DNA from: Talpa occidentalis
Lineage: Eukaryota > Chordata > Mammalia > Eulipotyphla > Talpidae
Assembly: GCF_014898055.3 (NCBI RefSeq)
Contig: NW_023601754.1
Coordinates: 52,011,013 to 52,075,012, forward strand
Direction: 5' to 3'
DNA: 64,000 nucleotides
Shown: positions 63,430-64,000 of the stretch, one piece after another
Layout: every line of letters starts with the position of its first letter
How positions within the stretch are numbered: the stretch's first letter is position 1
Made by a program: the position numbers and the translations under genes
Notes under the pieces: generated by a model
Told to the model about the DNA's origin: nothing
The model's input: the letters and a program-made list of their open reading frames with translations, nothing else
The model's database searches: none

Positions 63430-64000
63430 CTCCGAGGAAGTGCTCTCCCAGCAGGCCCGGCGGCCTCCCTGGCCTGGTCCCCCTTCCGCTCCGGGACGAG
63501 GGGACACTGGCCCTGACTGCCGGGTAGCTCTGCAGAGTGGTGGGGTCTGGGGAGCGGCTGGGAGGCCGCAGGGCCACGACAAAGCTGGGGTGGGGGTCAC
63601 TAAGGGTCCCCAGTACCTGCTTCCCATCCTGGCTTCTCAGCTCTCCCAGGCAGGCAGCTCATCAAGCATTCGGGGGGCTGAGCGTCCCCCAGCAGGGGCA
63701 GGGGAGGCGTGAGAGGCCCAGGCCCGGGCCCCGCGTGGCCCCTCCCTGCGGCTGTGCCACCTCTGACGCCCGGCCTGGGGGACACGGCCCCGCCGCCCGG
63801 GGGCGCCTGTCTGTCCCGGGGGCGGCGGGGAGGCCCGGAGCCCCGCGGTCTGCAGGGCCCCGTGTGATCTGCACGCGGAGATCGTGTCTGGTTACATTTA
63901 ATAGAGGGAGAGAGGGTTTCTGCCGAAACCACCTCGCTGGCCCCGCACCAAGTGTGGGGAGGCAGGAAGGACATCTTTCTTTCCCCTTTAAAACGAGTTT
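63430..64000. other. Window end, nothing recognised
   Basis: GC-rich DNA that becomes less GC-rich after about 63,880 (GGTTACATTTAATAGAGGG, CCCCTTTAAAACG). The IGF2 side of the locus continues beyond the window. Confidence 0.4.

Noticed and set aside
62051..63577. A 508-codon minus-strand open frame
   Set aside because: Runs through a TG/CG simple repeat (His/Thr/Cys-rich translation) and shows no domain.
53640..64000. IGF2 or its 3' end
   Set aside because: No IGF2 coding or 3' UTR sequence seen. In human the gap from H19 to IGF2 is far larger than the 13.6 kb available here.

Overview
The window is nuclear DNA from a eutherian mammal. Gene order and sequence identify it as the telomeric flank of the IGF2/H19 imprinted domain (human 11p15.5 equivalent): TNNT3 (+), MRPL23 (+), H19 (-), then the H19 imprinting control region (ICR) and the start of the long H19-IGF2 interval. 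IGF2 itself is not reached. The species cannot be fixed. GC content is very high throughout, old LINE fragments are scarce and GC-mutated, and no lineage-specific young SINE was seen.

Layout: (1) about 0.2-13.0 kb is TNNT3, fast skeletal troponin T. It has a muscle-type promoter, a run of tiny acidic alternative 5' exons, a likely fetal exon, the conserved tropomyosin/troponin-binding core, a mutually exclusive pair of 41-nt exons and a terminal exon with AATAAA. (2) 13.0-24.5 kb is intergenic, with L1 and MIR remnants and two minisatellites (26-bp and 28-bp units). (3) 24.5-27.8 kb is MRPL23, a mitochondrial large-subunit ribosomal protein gene of five exons with a CpG-island promoter. Its intron 4 holds a perfect forward CTCF motif. 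(4) 27.8-48.1 kb has no recognisable gene. By synteny it is the tract that holds the H19/IGF2 downstream enhancers, and several short AT-richer islands in it carry MEF2/E-box, FOX, RFX, GATA, C/EBP or TEAD motifs. It also contains a 36-bp perfect inverted repeat. (5) 48.12-50.38 kb is H19, a five-exon lncRNA on the minus strand; its miR-675 hairpin region is shortened. (6) 51.3-53.6 kb is the ICR, a tandem array of roughly 410-420-bp modules with five CTCF sites, all in reverse orientation, built partly from a near-identical duplication with a 1,242-bp offset. (7) 53.6-64 kb is H19-upstream DNA with an OCT-like site, a perfect RFX X-box, a heat-shock-element-like triplet, a CArG box and a strongly AT-rich block.

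How the parts fit: on the maternal allele CTCF bound at the ICR should insulate IGF2 and leave the enhancers to H19; on the paternal allele a methylated ICR should do the opposite. The forward CTCF motif in MRPL23 and the five reverse ICR motifs are convergent, which would place H19 and its downstream enhancers inside one loop. The gene identities rest on direct sequence matches to known families recalled from memory. The regulatory roles are inferences from motifs and synteny.
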